A DNA stretch of 42,176 bases from a virus, in the IMG/VR virus record IMGVR_UViG_3300010401_000050, positions 1 to 42,176 of that record. One strand, 5' to 3'. This document shows, in pieces, positions 30,175-38,777 of this stretch; the first letter of the stretch is position 1, and each line of letters begins with the position of its first letter. The translations under genes were made by a program, and so were the position numbers. A model generated the notes under the pieces. That model was not told where the DNA came from and ran no database searches. It saw nothing but the letters and a program-made list of their open reading frames with translations.

Positions 30175-30230
30175 ATTCGCAAGTACGCACAACCACTCAC
30201 GTCCGAGTTATGACGCGAGGCGACTGGTAT

Positions 30231-30303
30231 GGACATGTCCGCACCAATCGTCCGAAGTCCGGACAGTCGTAGACGCGACAGCAGAACTGCGCCATTCTGG
30301 CGC
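30231..30303. promoter_or_regulatory. Dyad cluster upstream of the late block
   Basis: Three inverted repeats lie between the divergent operons: GGACATGTCC (30231-30240), GTCCG-aagtc-CGGAC (30250-30264) and GCGCCA-ttc-TGGCGC (30289-30303), the last just before the GGAGGTGG of the first late gene. They look like operator half-sites and an mRNA hairpin. No convincing rightward -10/-35 pair was seen, so late transcription may depend on an activator. Confidence 0.45.
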
Positions 30304-30318
30304 TGGAGGTGGCGAGCA

Positions 30319-30636
30319 ATGGCGGAGCAGGCGGCGAAGCAGGAGCAGGGCAAGGCGCGGCCACAGGTGCGCAGGGTATGGGTGGAGCCGGGACGGGTGT
30401 TCCTCCCGGACGCCGGGAGGCTGGCCGGCGAGGCGGGCAAGTCGGAGATCGACGCCGAGGGGAACGCGGCTCGGGCGCACCGACTGACGCTCACCACCAC
30501 CGCCGTGGGCGTCGTGGCGCAGTACACCGGGGTACGCCAGGCCGGCGGCGGTCAGCCGCTGGAGGTGCCGCACCGGGTGGTCATCCCGTGGGGAGTGGCC
30601 ACCATGGCGGAGGTGGATGAGGCGTGGCGTCCATGA
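30319..30636 (+). CDS. First late-block protein, 105 aa
   Basis: A 105-residue protein with GGAGGTGG 9 nt before the ATG. Basic N-terminus (KQEQGKARPQVRRVWVEPGR), then a central region with LTLTTTAVGVVAQYTGVRQ and a C-terminus VVIPWGVATMAEVDEAW. Position directly before the terminase genes suggests a packaging or late regulatory role, but no motif supports it. Confidence 0.55.
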   Translation: MAEQAAKQEQGKARPQVRRVWVEPGRVFLPDAGRLAGEAGKSEIDAEGNAARAHRLTLTTTAVGVVAQYTGVRQAGGGQPLEVPHRVVIPWGVATMAEVDEAWRP

Positions 30637-30743
30637 GGGCGCCCACCATTGACCTCGCGGGTCGCCTCATCACCGCGACGGGCCAGGTGCTGCCGCTCTG
30701 GTACGAGACGACGCTCGAGGCCCACCAGCGTCGGGCGAGCTGA
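30633..30743 (+). CDS. Small coupled protein, 36 aa
   Basis: A 36-residue reading frame (APTIDLAGRLITATGQVLPL, then WYETTLEAHQR) starts with an ATG overlapping the preceding TGA and stops with a TGA overlapping the small-terminase ATG (TGATG). Coupling on both sides and no gap are the evidence for a genuine gene; function unknown. Confidence 0.55.
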   Translation: MRAPTIDLAGRLITATGQVLPLWYETTLEAHQRRAS

Positions 30744-31072
30744 TGCCGTGGGTGAAGGGGCAGAGCGGCAACCCGCATGGGCTCTCCGTGCGCCGTCGCG
30801 GCGTGCGCGAGTTGGCCCGGCGCCACACCATCAAGGCCATCCGCACGCTCGTCATGCTGTGCGGAGATCCGGAGGATCCATTTCTCCCCGGCGCCGAGGA
30901 CGAGAAGGTGCGCCTGGGCGCCGCGAAGGCACTGCTGGACCGCGCCTGGGGACCGCCAGACGCTCCGCTGCTGACGGAGATTCCGGACGATGAGCTCCGG
31001 CGCGAAGTCGAGCGGCGCGCGAAGCTGGAGCGAGCTGGCGGAGACGTGGAAACCCCAGCAGCGCCGCATTGA
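30743..31072 (+). CDS. terS: Small terminase subunit-like protein
   Basis: A 109-residue protein. The N-terminus WVKGQSGNPHGLSVRRRG is the GQSGNP motif of a small-terminase-related phage family (DUF5681-like). The middle (VRELARRHTIKAIRTLVMLC) suits a DNA-binding helix-turn-helix region and EKVRLGAAKALLDRAWG a following helix. It would recognise phage DNA and feed it to the large subunit. Its 3' end overlaps the large-terminase start by 83 bp in another frame. Confidence 0.7.
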   Translation: MPWVKGQSGNPHGLSVRRRGVRELARRHTIKAIRTLVMLCGDPEDPFLPGAEDEKVRLGAAKALLDRAWGPPDAPLLTEIPDDELRREVERRAKLERAGGDVETPAAPH

Positions 31073-32567
31073 CGTTCTCCGCGACTCGTTCCCGGAGCAG
31101 CGGGCATTCGTGCTGGACCAGGCCCGCTTCAAGGCGGCGTTCACCACGCGTCGCGCCTCGAAGTCGTACTCCTGGGGACTCGACTGCATCGTCGACCACT
31201 GGGACCACCCGCGAGCGAACTACCTTTTCCTTGGCCTCGTCCGTCTCGAGGCCAAGCGCGTCTTCTGGGAGGAGGTGCTCAAGCGCGAAGACGAGCGACA
31301 CGGACTCGGCATCACCTTCAACGAGACGGAGCTGACGGCGAAGTTTCCCAACGGCGCCAAACTCTACGTCGGGGCGGCGGATGCCAATGCCGACGAGATG
31401 CGCAAGTTGCTGGGGCTCAAATACCGCAAGGTGTGCGTCGACGAGGCGCAGGACTGGAAACACACCGACCTCAACCAACTCATCTTCCACACGCTGAAGC
31501 CGGCGCTCGCAGATCAACGCGGCGCCGTGACGCTCACCGGCACCGCGGGTCTGATGATGGTGGGCCTGTTCGACGAGGTAACGCCATCTAGCGTCCAGGC
31601 CGGCATTCGGGGCGAGCGCAACCCGAAGGGCGCCGGGTGGAGCGTCCACTGCTGGGACACCCACGCCAACACCGCCGTCATGGACGACGGGCGCACCATG
31701 CGCGACCACTGGGAGGAGGAGATCCGCGAGCTGGTGCAGATGAAGGGCGAGGCCGTGAAGGCAACGCCCTGGTTCCGCCGCAACTATCTCGGCGAGAAGG
31801 TGGTTGACGAGGACGCGCTGGTGTACCGCTATGCGGAGGGGCGCAACGACTTCGACGCGCTCCCAACGTACCGCAAGGGCGAGTGGCACTTCGTTCTGGG
31901 GTGCGACCTCGGTTGGAACGCTACCGCGCTGGGCGTCCACGCTTACCACGACCACGACCCCAACTTTTACACGCTCCGGAGCGCTCGTAAGCAGGGGCTT
32001 GACCTTACCGACACTGCCAACGAGGCCAAGCGACTCAACCGAGAACTCCAAGAGGGCCACCTCGTCGAGGGCACGCAGGCCGAATTCGAGCGCTGGATGA
32101 TCGACGGGGCCGCCAGGCAGAGCGTCGAAGAGATGAAGCGCCGCCAGGACTGCCCCTGGGCGGCCGCGGACAAGATCGGCAAGTCCGACTTCATCGAGTT
32201 GCACAACACCGACATGTTGCTCGGCCGGGTGAAGCACCGTCGCGGCCATTGCGATGACTTGGTGGGCGAGCAGCGGGTGCTCATCTGGGATCAGCGCCGA
32301 CTCCGGGAGGCTGGCGTCAAGGAGGAGAAGCAGGGCTTGCCCAACCACTGCTGCGACGAGACGCTCTACGCCTGGAGGGAGTGCTACCCCTACCTCAGCA
32401 CAGTGTTGCCGGCGGAGTCGCCAGCAGCAGGGACCGAGGCGTGGCACCTCCAGCAGCAAGAGCGCGCGTCGGCTGAAGGTGGTAGGGTAGAAGCGGAGAT
32501 GCTGGAGAGAGCAGAGCAGATGGAGAGGCAACGCAGAGAAGCGGAGGAGAACGACCAATGGCTGTGA
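30990..32567 (+). CDS. terL: Large terminase subunit
   Basis: A 525-residue packaging motor. Adenosine triphosphatase: a degenerate Walker A, TTRRASKSY (about 52-60, Ser in place of the usual Gly before Lys), Walker B KVCVDEAQ (D151, E152) and coupling motif TLTGTAG (181-187). Nuclease: LGCDLGWNATALGVH (D306) and HCCDETLYAWRE (D456), the usual first and last acidic sites of the RNase-H-like fold. It translocates DNA into proheads and cuts concatemers. The ATG at 30990 lies inside the small-subunit gene, with GGAG upstream; the C-terminus is charged and helical. Confidence 0.9.
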   Translation: MSSGAKSSGARSWSELAETWKPQQRRIDVLRDSFPEQRAFVLDQARFKAAFTTRRASKSYSWGLDCIVDHWDHPRANYLFLGLVRLEAKRVFWEEVLKREDERHGLGITFNETELTAKFPNGAKLYVGAADANADEMRKLLGLKYRKVCVDEAQDWKHTDLNQLIFHTLKPALADQRGAVTLTGTAGLMMVGLFDEVTPSSVQAGIRGERNPKGAGWSVHCWDTHANTAVMDDGRTMRDHWEEEIRELVQMKGEAVKATPWFRRNYLGEKVVDEDALVYRYAEGRNDFDALPTYRKGEWHFVLGCDLGWNATALGVHAYHDHDPNFYTLRSARKQGLDLTDTANEAKRLNRELQEGHLVEGTQAEFERWMIDGAARQSVEEMKRRQDCPWAAADKIGKSDFIELHNTDMLLGRVKHRRGHCDDLVGEQRVLIWDQRRLREAGVKEEKQGLPNHCCDETLYAWRECYPYLSTVLPAESPAAGTEAWHLQQQERASAEGGRVEAEMLERAEQMERQRREAEENDQWL

Positions 32568-32887
32568 CGGACATGTACCGGATGGCGTCGTACTGGATGT
32601 GCCTGAAGTGCGGCGCGCAGACCATCGACCACGGCGCTGGAGAGCACCACCCGTGTCCGGACTGCGATGGGACGATGATCTCTGCCGCGGCGCCCATACT
32701 TCGGTCGAGTCCGATGGCGCCGCCGGCTCAGTTCGTGGGCGAGCAGGGCCCCGGCATCGCGACGCTCGCGCTCAAGGCCCCGCCGCGCCCCCGGCCGGGA
32801 CGCCACGAGACGAAGTCCTGGGGGCCGTTCGACTCGTGGGAGTCGCTCCCGGATGCTGAGCGTGGGCGGTACGGGTGGGTGTCGTGA
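32558..32887 (+). CDS. Zinc-ribbon protein after terminase
   Basis: A 109-residue protein with a clear four-Cys ribbon: MCLKCGAQTIDHGAGE, CPDCDG, then a Pro-rich linker and GPFDSWESLPDAERGRYGW. It overlaps the large-terminase 3' end by 10 bp. Possibly part of the packaging or maturation set; no named family. Confidence 0.6.
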   Translation: MAVTDMYRMASYWMCLKCGAQTIDHGAGEHHPCPDCDGTMISAAAPILRSSPMAPPAQFVGEQGPGIATLALKAPPRPRPGRHETKSWGPFDSWESLPDAERGRYGWVS

Positions 32888-33432
32888 GCCCCCGCCGCAA
32901 GTCCGGACTCCGGCCGGAGCACCTCGCAGCCCTGAAGCACCTCCCGGATGTGCTGGAGGCGCTGGGGGCGCTGCGGGCAGAGGACGCGAAGGTGCGAGCG
33001 TTGATGGGCGGGACTGGCGCCGCCTGGCCGCCGCCCTACACGCCCGAGATGTCGGCGCTCGTGGACCGGCAGATGGCAGAGGGCGAGGCGGCGATGCGCA
33101 AGCAGATTGCCACGCATCACTACGGGCCTCCGGCTAACCCCACCCTCGACACCCCAGAGCGCCGCGAGTTCGAGGCCGCTCGCCGCGCTGGCGCCACCAT
33201 CCCCGACAAGGCTCCGGATCCGTTCGCAGATCCACTGCGCACGGCCTCCGGCGCTCAGCGGGAGCGGATGGCAGAGCAGCGAGCGCTCATCCAGGCGGAG
33301 CGGGCGAAGCGGGGGCTTCCGCCGTCCAGCGCCATGCCAGCGCCGCCGGACGAAGACGTGGTGGTGCGCGAAGAGTCTCTCCCGGAGTCGGTCAACGGCT
33401 CGACAGGAGCGCAGGAGGAGCGAGGACCATGA
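32884..33432 (+). CDS. Unknown protein between terminase and portal, 182 aa
   Basis: A 182-residue protein starting with a GTG overlapping the preceding TGA. It is helical and charged (RPEHLAALKHLPDVLEALGA, AQRERMAEQRALIQAERAKR), with an acidic Pro-rich C-terminus. No motif recognised. It overlaps the next gene. Confidence 0.55.
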   Translation: MSPRRKSGLRPEHLAALKHLPDVLEALGALRAEDAKVRALMGGTGAAWPPPYTPEMSALVDRQMAEGEAAMRKQIATHHYGPPANPTLDTPERREFEAARRAGATIPDKAPDPFADPLRTASGAQRERMAEQRALIQAERAKRGLPPSSAMPAPPDEDVVVREESLPESVNGSTGAQEERGP

Positions 33433-33740
33433 TGCAGTCGTATGCCGAATGGCTGCGGGATTCGGTCGGTCGGCGGGCGTACTCGGACGCCAAATCACGT
33501 GCCGCCGGCAACAAAGCGCACATCTTCGCGCCGACCGTGCCGCGAGGGCCCTACCGATTCGAGGAGTCGCTCTGCCACTTGGCGGGGGACATCATGGCCG
33601 GCGAGAGCATTCCTTCGGTGGCTGGCGATTCGAATCGATGCCGCCACTGTGGAAGGATCGGCGACCGATCGGCCAAGGCACGCCTTCTTCGTTCAATCAT
33701 CGTCGACGGACACTGCCGCCCCGAGGTGGCCCGTGCCTGA
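33429..33740 (+). CDS. Unknown protein with CxxC, 103 aa
   Basis: A 103-residue protein (YAEWLRDSVGRRAYSDAKSR, RGPYRFEESLCHLAGDIM) with CRHCGRIG near residue 70 and a later GHC, possibly a small zinc site. Starts by ATGATG overlapping the upstream stop; overlaps the next gene's GTG. Confidence 0.55.
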   Translation: MMQSYAEWLRDSVGRRAYSDAKSRAAGNKAHIFAPTVPRGPYRFEESLCHLAGDIMAGESIPSVAGDSNRCRHCGRIGDRSAKARLLRSIIVDGHCRPEVARA

Positions 33741-34146
33741 CGCCCCTCACCCGCTCGAAGAGTCCACCGGAGGCGTGCGCCCAGCCTCCATGCGCAAGCT
33801 CGCTCGCGACGGGAAGTCGTGGACGCCCACGGAACAGCGAACGCGGGACAGGCTGATGAAGCAGTTCTGCCGTCTCGAAGGCGCGAGCGGGAACTCGCCG
33901 GCCTATCAGCGCGGATGGGATGCAGCATTCGGAACTCCGGAGCAGAAGGCGCGAGCACTGGCGGAGATCGAAGCGGAGAAGGCATGTGGCTTCCCGGCCG
34001 CGGAACGCGTGAAGCCCGGATCGGTCTTCTTCCCGAACGGGATCCCAGACCACATCATCGATCCGACGCTACCGCCCAACACGGCAGAACTCCGCTCGGC
34101 GGATGGGCAGCGCGTGCGGATCATCCATCTCGGAGACGACGAGTGA
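33733..34146 (+). CDS. Unknown protein between terminase and portal, 137 aa
   Basis: A 137-residue protein starting with GTG and preceded by GAGGTGG. It carries a helix-turn pattern (WTPTEQRTRDRLMKQFCRLE, AYQRGWDAAFGTPEQKARA), followed by GFPAAERVKPGSVFF and VRIIHLGDDE. No family recognised; its stop overlaps the next start (GTGA). Confidence 0.55.
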   Translation: MPDAPHPLEESTGGVRPASMRKLARDGKSWTPTEQRTRDRLMKQFCRLEGASGNSPAYQRGWDAAFGTPEQKARALAEIEAEKACGFPAAERVKPGSVFFPNGIPDHIIDPTLPPNTAELRSADGQRVRIIHLGDDE

Positions 34147-34448
34147 CCCCCGACACCCTCGAAGCCTACGCCCGCGTCATGCGCTCCAACGGCGTCCTCC
34201 GGGTGACCGGAGAAGAGAAGGAGGACGGACTGGACTTCACTATCGAGTTGTACCCGTCTGTCTTCGAGCCGCGGACGGACGCGAAGGACACCGCCCTGCC
34301 GATGCCGGTGGACTTGGACGACGGCGAGAAGTGCGCCTGCGGGTGCCTCCGGGACACCGAGCACAACGCGCAGGGCCTGTGCATTGGGAAGGGTTGTCCG
34401 GTGTCGCTGTGCAGCCCCGAGGTGAAGCCCTCGCCCATTCCGGGGTAG
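34143..34448 (+). CDS. Cys-rich small protein before portal, 101 aa
   Basis: A 101-residue protein. The N-terminus resembles a small alpha/beta domain (AYARVMRSNGVLRVTGEEKE, LDFTIELYPSVFEP) and the C-terminus has a Cys cluster CACGCLRDTEHNAQGLC, GCPVSLC. Starts with GTG overlapping the previous stop and ends 9 bp before the portal. Confidence 0.55.
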   Translation: MTPDTLEAYARVMRSNGVLRVTGEEKEDGLDFTIELYPSVFEPRTDAKDTALPMPVDLDDGEKCACGCLRDTEHNAQGLCIGKGCPVSLCSPEVKPSPIPG

Positions 34449-34457
34449 GGTGGTTGC

Positions 34458-36395
34458 ATGAGCGACTCCGTCTCCGTTACCAGCGGCGTGGCCGTGGGGA
34501 AGAACGTCACGGCCCCCGGCGCAGAAGTGCAGGCGTACTCGAAGTGGTGGCTGAAGGACGCCACGAAGTACGACGGCAAGGAGGTGGCGGACGGCATTCA
34601 GGCCGCCGTGAATCGCCTCAAGGAGCACCAGGCCGCGCGCATCAATCAGTGCGTCCTCGGCGCTCGCCTCTACGGCAACGCGCCGCTGCTGGCCATGGGC
34701 GCGCGTGCGGCGCTCAGTCCCCAGGCCTCCGCAGCGCGCAACGAGGTGCGGGACAACGTCATCCAAAGCATCGTGGACACCTCCACCGCCACCATCGGGG
34801 AGAACAAGCCCCGGCCCTACTTCCTCACGGACGGTGGGGACTACAAGCTCCAGCGCCAGGCGAAGAAGCTCAACCAGTTTGACGACGGCATCTTCTACGA
34901 GCTGAGGGCGTACAACGTCGGGAGCGACGCCCAGCGCGACGCGGAAATCCTCGGGGACGGGTGGGTGTACGTCGGGAAGGAATTCGGGCGCATCGTCTAC
35001 CAGCGGGCGCTGTCCACCGAGCTGTGGTGCGACGAGCTGGAGGGGGCGCTGGACGTGCCCCGCCAGTTGCACTGGGAGCGGCCCGTGGACCGGGACCGGC
35101 TCATTGCGCTGTACCCGAAGAAGGCGACGCTCATTGCGGTGGCGAAGCGGGCGGATCCAGTCGAGTACGGCGGGCGGGACGGCATCTCCGACATGGTGGT
35201 GTTCCGCCGGAGCTGGCATCTCCGGAGCGGGCCGAAGGAGGTGGACCAGAACGGGAAGGCCATCAAGACGGGCGTCTGCGTCGCCAGTATAGACGGCGTG
35301 GTGTTGGAGGCGTGCGAGTGGGATGAGGACTGGTACCCGTTCGCTCACTGGATCTGGACTCCACGCCCGGCGTCGTTCTGGGGGCAGGGCCTGGCCGAGC
35401 AACTCCAGTCGATGCAGATCGAGGTGTGGAAGCTGGACCGCTTCATTCAGCAGTCCATGCACCGGGCCGGGACGTACAAAGTCTTCTTGGAGGCCGGCTC
35501 GAAGGTGGTGAAGGAGCACGTCTCCAACGAGGTCGGTGCAATGGTGACGTACCGAGGGACGAAGCCGGAGTACGTGGTGCCGCCGGCCGTCCACCCGGAC
35601 TGGTTCACCCGGCGGGACACGCTCAAGGAGAACATGTACGAGGTGGCGGGCATCTCCCGCCTCAGCGCCACCGGAGAGAAGCCAGCGGGGCTCAACTCCG
35701 GCGAAGCGCAGCGCGTGTACCGAGACTCGGTGGCGCTCCGGATGAAGACGCAAGAGCGCCTCAACGAGGACGGCTTCATGCAACTCGCGCGGCTGTCCAT
35801 CGCCACGGCGCGACAGATCGCGCTGGAGACGGGCAAGCCGTATGAGGTGCGCAGCCAACGGAAGCGCTCGCTCCGGAAGGTGAGCATGTCCGCGGAGGAG
35901 TTGGACCCGAAGGACTGGCGTCTCCAGTGCTTCCCCACGTCCTCCCTCCCGAAGGACCCCGCCGGCAAGTTCGCCGCGGTCCAGGAGCGCATCCAGGCCG
36001 GGTTCCTCACTATGTCCGAGGGAAAGCGGCTGCTGGACTTCCCGGACCTGGAGGCCACCGAGTCGCTCACCAACGCGACGGAAGACCTCATGACGCTCAT
36101 CCTGGACGACATCGTGGACGGCGAGGGGTACCGCCCGCCGGAGCCGACGATGAATCTCCAGCGCGCGAAAGAGTTGTGCCTCGAGTACATCAACTTCGGG
36201 CAACTCCACAACCTCGGTCCGGAGGAGTCCGACTTGCTCCAGATCTGGAATGAGCAGGTGGACGCGCTGATGCAGATGGCGATGCCGCCACCGACGCTCA
36301 CCGGAGCGGCGCCGGGTGGTGCTCCGGGCGGCGGACCACCTCAGGGTCAGCCGATGGCGCCGCCGCAGAGCAACCTGATGCCGTTCGCGGCGTAG
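34458..36395 (+). CDS. Portal protein
   Basis: A 645-residue portal of the podovirus type. Recognisable blocks: NEVRDNVIQSIVDTSTATIG, the long central region with WGQGLAEQLQSMQIEVWKLD, RRDTLKENMYEVAGISRLSA and a crown/tail region with QRVYRDSVALRMKTQERLNE. The C-terminal 40 residues are Pro/Gly/Gln-rich. Twelve copies would form the head vertex, docking the terminase during packaging and the tail adaptor afterwards. Position after the terminase and before the scaffold is canonical. No strong Shine-Dalgarno; a GGGTGG lies upstream. Confidence 0.9.
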   Translation: MSDSVSVTSGVAVGKNVTAPGAEVQAYSKWWLKDATKYDGKEVADGIQAAVNRLKEHQAARINQCVLGARLYGNAPLLAMGARAALSPQASAARNEVRDNVIQSIVDTSTATIGENKPRPYFLTDGGDYKLQRQAKKLNQFDDGIFYELRAYNVGSDAQRDAEILGDGWVYVGKEFGRIVYQRALSTELWCDELEGALDVPRQLHWERPVDRDRLIALYPKKATLIAVAKRADPVEYGGRDGISDMVVFRRSWHLRSGPKEVDQNGKAIKTGVCVASIDGVVLEACEWDEDWYPFAHWIWTPRPASFWGQGLAEQLQSMQIEVWKLDRFIQQSMHRAGTYKVFLEAGSKVVKEHVSNEVGAMVTYRGTKPEYVVPPAVHPDWFTRRDTLKENMYEVAGISRLSATGEKPAGLNSGEAQRVYRDSVALRMKTQERLNEDGFMQLARLSIATARQIALETGKPYEVRSQRKRSLRKVSMSAEELDPKDWRLQCFPTSSLPKDPAGKFAAVQERIQAGFLTMSEGKRLLDFPDLEATESLTNATEDLMTLILDDIVDGEGYRPPEPTMNLQRAKELCLEYINFGQLHNLGPEESDLLQIWNEQVDALMQMAMPPPTLTGAAPGGAPGGGPPQGQPMAPPQSNLMPFAA

Positions 36396-36653
36396 GCGGT
36401 TTCTCCCCTTCAAGCCGCTGTGCCCCTCCGGCGAGAGGAGCTGGGCCAGGGGCAGCGCCCCTGCGCGACGGACCAGCGAGGAAGGATCGATCAGCGCGCG
36501 CGACGCGCGAAGCGTCGCCTCACCAAAACCGCGCGTCAATCGGGCAATGGGAGGATGAAAATTCGTTCATCGGTCCGTCTGATGCGTGCTGGACACACAC
36601 GCGCCACTTCGGATCGCTTGACCGCTCTATTCCGGTGCATGTAGTGTCATGAC
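36396..36653 (+). promoter_or_regulatory. Gap between portal and scaffold with hairpins
   Basis: 258 bp without a convincing gene. It contains CAGGGGC-agc-GCCCCTG (36447-36463) and GCGACGC-gcgaa-GCGTCGC (36500-36518), neither with a U-tract, then TTGACC followed 18 bp later by TAGTGT just before the scaffold ATG, a weak promoter-like pair that would give an almost leaderless mRNA. A 74-codon frame across the gap has no supporting features. Confidence 0.4.
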
Positions 36654-37499
36654 ATGCCCCAGAACGGAGCAGACAGCGCACCCACGGCGAGTCCCCCCCA
36701 GGCGCCCGGTGCGCCCTCCGCGACTCCCGTCGCCAAGCCGGCGGAGCCGGACCGGGCGCAGGCGCTGGAGTCTCGGCTCGCGGCCATCGAGGCCGAGCGC
36801 ACCGCCGAGCGGAAGCAGTGGCAGGCGCAGCAGGCCGAATGGACGAAGAAGGACAAGGCCCGCGAGGCGCTGGAGCAGGAGCGCACGCGCAACCCCGCGA
36901 AGCACATGAAGGAGCTGTTCGGGGAGAACTGGTACGACGCGGCCACCAAGGCGAAGGCCGGCACCGTGGCTCCGGAGCACGTCTCCGCGGCGCTGGACGA
37001 GCGGGAGCAGCGGATTCGGGAGTCCGTCTCCAGCGAGGTGAAGTCCCTCCGGGACGAGTTGGCGGAGCTGCGGAAGGACCGGGAAGAGCGGGCCCGCGAG
37101 AAGATCTACTCCCAGGCCGCCGCCCACGTCCGAGGCAACGCGGAGAAGTACCCCCTCACCACCCGGTACCAGAAGGCGGATGAGGTGGGGGCGCTGATCG
37201 AGTCCCATTTCAAGGCGACGGCCCGGCAGAACGCGGACGGAAGCTGGGCGCCCGGCGAGATGTGGACGCACGAGCAGGCCGCCGCAGAGATGGAGAAGTA
37301 CTGGGGCTCCATCCGCGAGATGGTGCTCAAGAGCGAGAACGGCCGGCAACTCCCGGAGGGGAGCACCATGCCGCGGCTGACCATCATCCCGGAGCAGCGC
37401 GCGCCAGAGCCCCCGAAGGACGACGCCGAGCGGCGTGCGCGAGTGGACCGGATGTGGGCGGACGTGCAGGCCAAGCGCCAGGGAAGTCGGCCGAACTGA
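36654..37499 (+). CDS. Scaffold protein
   Basis: A 281-residue protein with the typical scaffold composition: disordered Pro/Ala N-terminus (ASPPQAPGAPSATP), a long charged coiled coil (AIEAERTAERKQWQAQQAEW to about 150), and a basic C-terminal segment (DDAERRARVDRMWADVQAKR) suited to bind the capsid protein. It directs assembly of the prohead and leaves before or during packaging. Located directly before the major capsid gene. Confidence 0.85.
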   Translation: MPQNGADSAPTASPPQAPGAPSATPVAKPAEPDRAQALESRLAAIEAERTAERKQWQAQQAEWTKKDKAREALEQERTRNPAKHMKELFGENWYDAATKAKAGTVAPEHVSAALDEREQRIRESVSSEVKSLRDELAELRKDREERAREKIYSQAAAHVRGNAEKYPLTTRYQKADEVGALIESHFKATARQNADGSWAPGEMWTHEQAAAEMEKYWGSIREMVLKSENGRQLPEGSTMPRLTIIPEQRAPEPPKDDAERRARVDRMWADVQAKRQGSRPN

Positions 37500-37534
37500 G
37501 GGTTTGAGCCGCTCCGGCGGCGGAGGAGCAGCAC

Positions 37535-38764
37535 TTGTCGATCTACGCAGACGTGGCCTCAGCCAATCCGGTGCTCAAGGAGCACTACGACGGCCAGGCG
37601 GTGCAGAAGGCGACGTACACCGACAACCCGGTGCTGATGTTGCTGCCGAAGAATGAGTCCGGCGCGGGTGGCAAGTACTACCCGGTGCCCATCAAGTACG
37701 AGAATTCGATGGGCCGCTCGGCGGTGTTCGCCACCGCGCAGGCGAACCAGACGGCGAACGCCTTCGCGGAGTTCCTCGTCACCCGGAAGCTCGACTACTC
37801 CATCGCCACCATCCAGAACGAGCTGCTGCTGGCTGCGATGTCGGACCGGGACACGTTCGATCGCGAAGTGGTCCAGCCGATCGACGGCGCGATCGAGGCG
37901 GCCACCCTCTCCACCGCCTCGGCCATCTTCCGCGACGGCACCGGCACCATCGGCACCATCGCGACCGGCGGCATCACCGCGGGCGTCATCACCCTCACCA
38001 ACCCGGCGGACGTGGCCCAGTTCTCCATCGGCATGACGCTCCAGGCGAACTCCACCAGCGGCGGGACTCCGCGCGCGGCGTTCGGCTACGTCATCGCCCG
38101 CTCCATCCGCAACGGCACCGTGACGGTGGCCTCGTCCGGGCAGGGAGGCGCGGCCGGCTCTCCGACTTCGTGGACCGCCGGGGACTCGCTGCTGGTGTCC
38201 GGGGACAACAACGCCAAGCCCTCCGGCTTCCAGGCGTGGCTCCCGATGACGGATCCCACCTCCAGCGACAACTTCTACGGCGTCAACCGCTCGGTGGACT
38301 ACCGCCTCTTCGGCATCCAGTACGACGGTTCCGGGCAGCCCATCGAGGAGGCCCTGGTGGACCACTCGATGCTGATCGCCCGCGAGGGCGGGGCGCCGGA
38401 CTACTTCTTCACCAACTTCGGGAGCCAGGCGGCGCTGGTGAAGGCGCTCGGCACCCGCCGGCAGTACGTGGACATCAAGGGGCCAGCCGACATCGGCTTC
38501 CGGGCGCTCGAGGTGGACACCGCCTCCGGGCCCATCAAGGTGCTAGCGGACCGCTCCTGCCAGGCCGCCCGCGGCTTCATGGTGCGGCTGGGGACGTGGA
38601 GTCTGATCAGCCTCGGCCCGGTGCCGCAGATTCTCCGGTACGAGGACCGCGTCGAGATGCTCCGCGTCTACAACGCGGACGCGGCCGAGGCCCGCATCGC
38701 CTCCTACTACAACCTCATCTGCCGCAACCCCGTGCGGAACGGGCAGACCCTGCTGAGCCAGTAG
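37535..38764 (+). CDS. Major capsid protein, TTG start
   Basis: A 409-residue HK97-fold-type capsid protein inferred from order and sequence: an N-terminal arm (NPVLKEHYDGQAVQKATYTD), then GKYYPVPIKYENSMGRSAVF (E-loop region), VTRKLDYSIATIQNELLLAA, a long spine-like helix and P-domain, an inserted Gly/Ser/Thr region at about 130-200, and a C-terminus FMVRLGTWSLISLGPVPQIL. The start is a TTG with a strong GGAGGAG 7 nt upstream, unusual for the most abundant virion protein. Confidence 0.85.
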   Translation: MSIYADVASANPVLKEHYDGQAVQKATYTDNPVLMLLPKNESGAGGKYYPVPIKYENSMGRSAVFATAQANQTANAFAEFLVTRKLDYSIATIQNELLLAAMSDRDTFDREVVQPIDGAIEAATLSTASAIFRDGTGTIGTIATGGITAGVITLTNPADVAQFSIGMTLQANSTSGGTPRAAFGYVIARSIRNGTVTVASSGQGGAAGSPTSWTAGDSLLVSGDNNAKPSGFQAWLPMTDPTSSDNFYGVNRSVDYRLFGIQYDGSGQPIEEALVDHSMLIAREGGAPDYFFTNFGSQAALVKALGTRRQYVDIKGPADIGFRALEVDTASGPIKVLADRSCQAARGFMVRLGTWSLISLGPVPQILRYEDRVEMLRVYNADAAEARIASYYNLICRNPVRNGQTLLSQ

Positions 38765-38777
38765 CCCCGAGGGCGCC

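Noticed and set aside
36420-36644. 74-codon frame in the portal-scaffold gap
   Set aside because: Arg-rich shadow-like composition, crosses two hairpins, no ribosome site.
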